5,106 nt of DNA, taken from Candidatus Azambacteria bacterium RBG_16_47_10. GTDB lineage: Bacteria; Patescibacteriota; Minisyncoccia; GWC2-36-17; WO2-46-25. The notes under the pieces are model-generated. The model saw only the letters and a program-made list of their open reading frames with translations, searched no databases and was not told where the DNA came from. The stretch is from NCBI GenBank assembly GCA_001773975.1, contig MEYI01000022.1, forward strand, positions 14,696-19,801. The letters are read 5' to 3'. Made by a program: the position numbers and the translations under genes. Positions 5,052 to 5,106 of this stretch are shown here, piece after piece (the stretch's first letter is position 1; each line of letters starts with the position of its first letter).

Positions 5052-5106
5052 GGGCCGGTAGCGAAGCCCGGTTATCGCGTCCCCCTGTCACGGGGAAGAT
5101 CACGGG
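5052..5106 (+). tRNA. tRNA-Asp (GUC), cut by the window end
   Basis: The 5' part of a cloverleaf is clear: acceptor strand GGGCCGG (5052-5058), then T8-A9, the D stem 5061-5064 with 5075-5078, and a D loop with GG at 5070-5071. The anticodon stem TCCCC/GGGGA (5080-5084/5092-5096) encloses loop CTGTCAC, with anticodon GTC at 5087-5089. A 5-base variable loop follows and then the 5' strand of the T stem (ACGGG, 5102-5106), where the window stops. The T loop and the 3' acceptor strand lie outside. It follows the two CAU tRNAs in the same direction and is probably co-transcribed. Confidence 0.9.

Overview
The window looks like a piece of a small-genome, tightly packed bacterial chromosome, most plausibly from the Candidate Phyla Radiation (Patescibacteria, perhaps a Parcubacterium). 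That placement is an inference. It rests on the gene set (ligA, gatC, gatA and a small membrane protein of no known name joined by 8-base and 4-base overlaps), on somewhat divergent versions of universal proteins, and on ATTC/GAAT-rich palindromes between genes. TGA ends gatC and gatA and is not read through, so the recoded genetic code of Gracilibacteria/Absconditabacteria does not apply.

Layout. Bases 1-212 hold no gene. Most of this stretch is a foldback repeat (31-188) with 20-base arms that match at 19 of 20 positions, and it ends 24 bases before the ligA start. Bases 213-4691 form one co-directional run on the + strand: ligA (NAD+-dependent DNA ligase), gatC and gatA (subunits of the tRNA amidotransferase GatCAB), and a 190-residue protein with one membrane segment and a helical cytoplasmic domain carrying an RNxxxH motif like that of HEPN ribonucleases. 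All junctions overlap except gatC-gatA, which holds a 61-base palindrome that separates a good Shine-Dalgarno sequence from the gatA start. A second, related palindrome (4709-4792) follows the run. Bases 4868-5106 hold a tRNA cluster behind a recognisable promoter: initiator tRNA-fMet(CAU), a second CAU tRNA (elongator Met more likely than lysidine-type Ile2), and tRNA-Asp(GUC), which is cut off at the window end.

How the parts fit. GatCAB converts Glu-tRNA(Gln) and/or Asp-tRNA(Asn) to the correctly amidated forms. GatC and GatA are present here, but gatB is not in the window and must lie elsewhere. The tRNA cluster is a separate transcription unit. The candidate for something undescribed is the membrane-anchored HEPN-like protein translationally coupled to gatA. 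Other points worth checking are the 26-residue insertion in LigA, the initiator tRNA with a U31-G39 pair in place of the third G-C pair, and the two kinds of repeat between genes.
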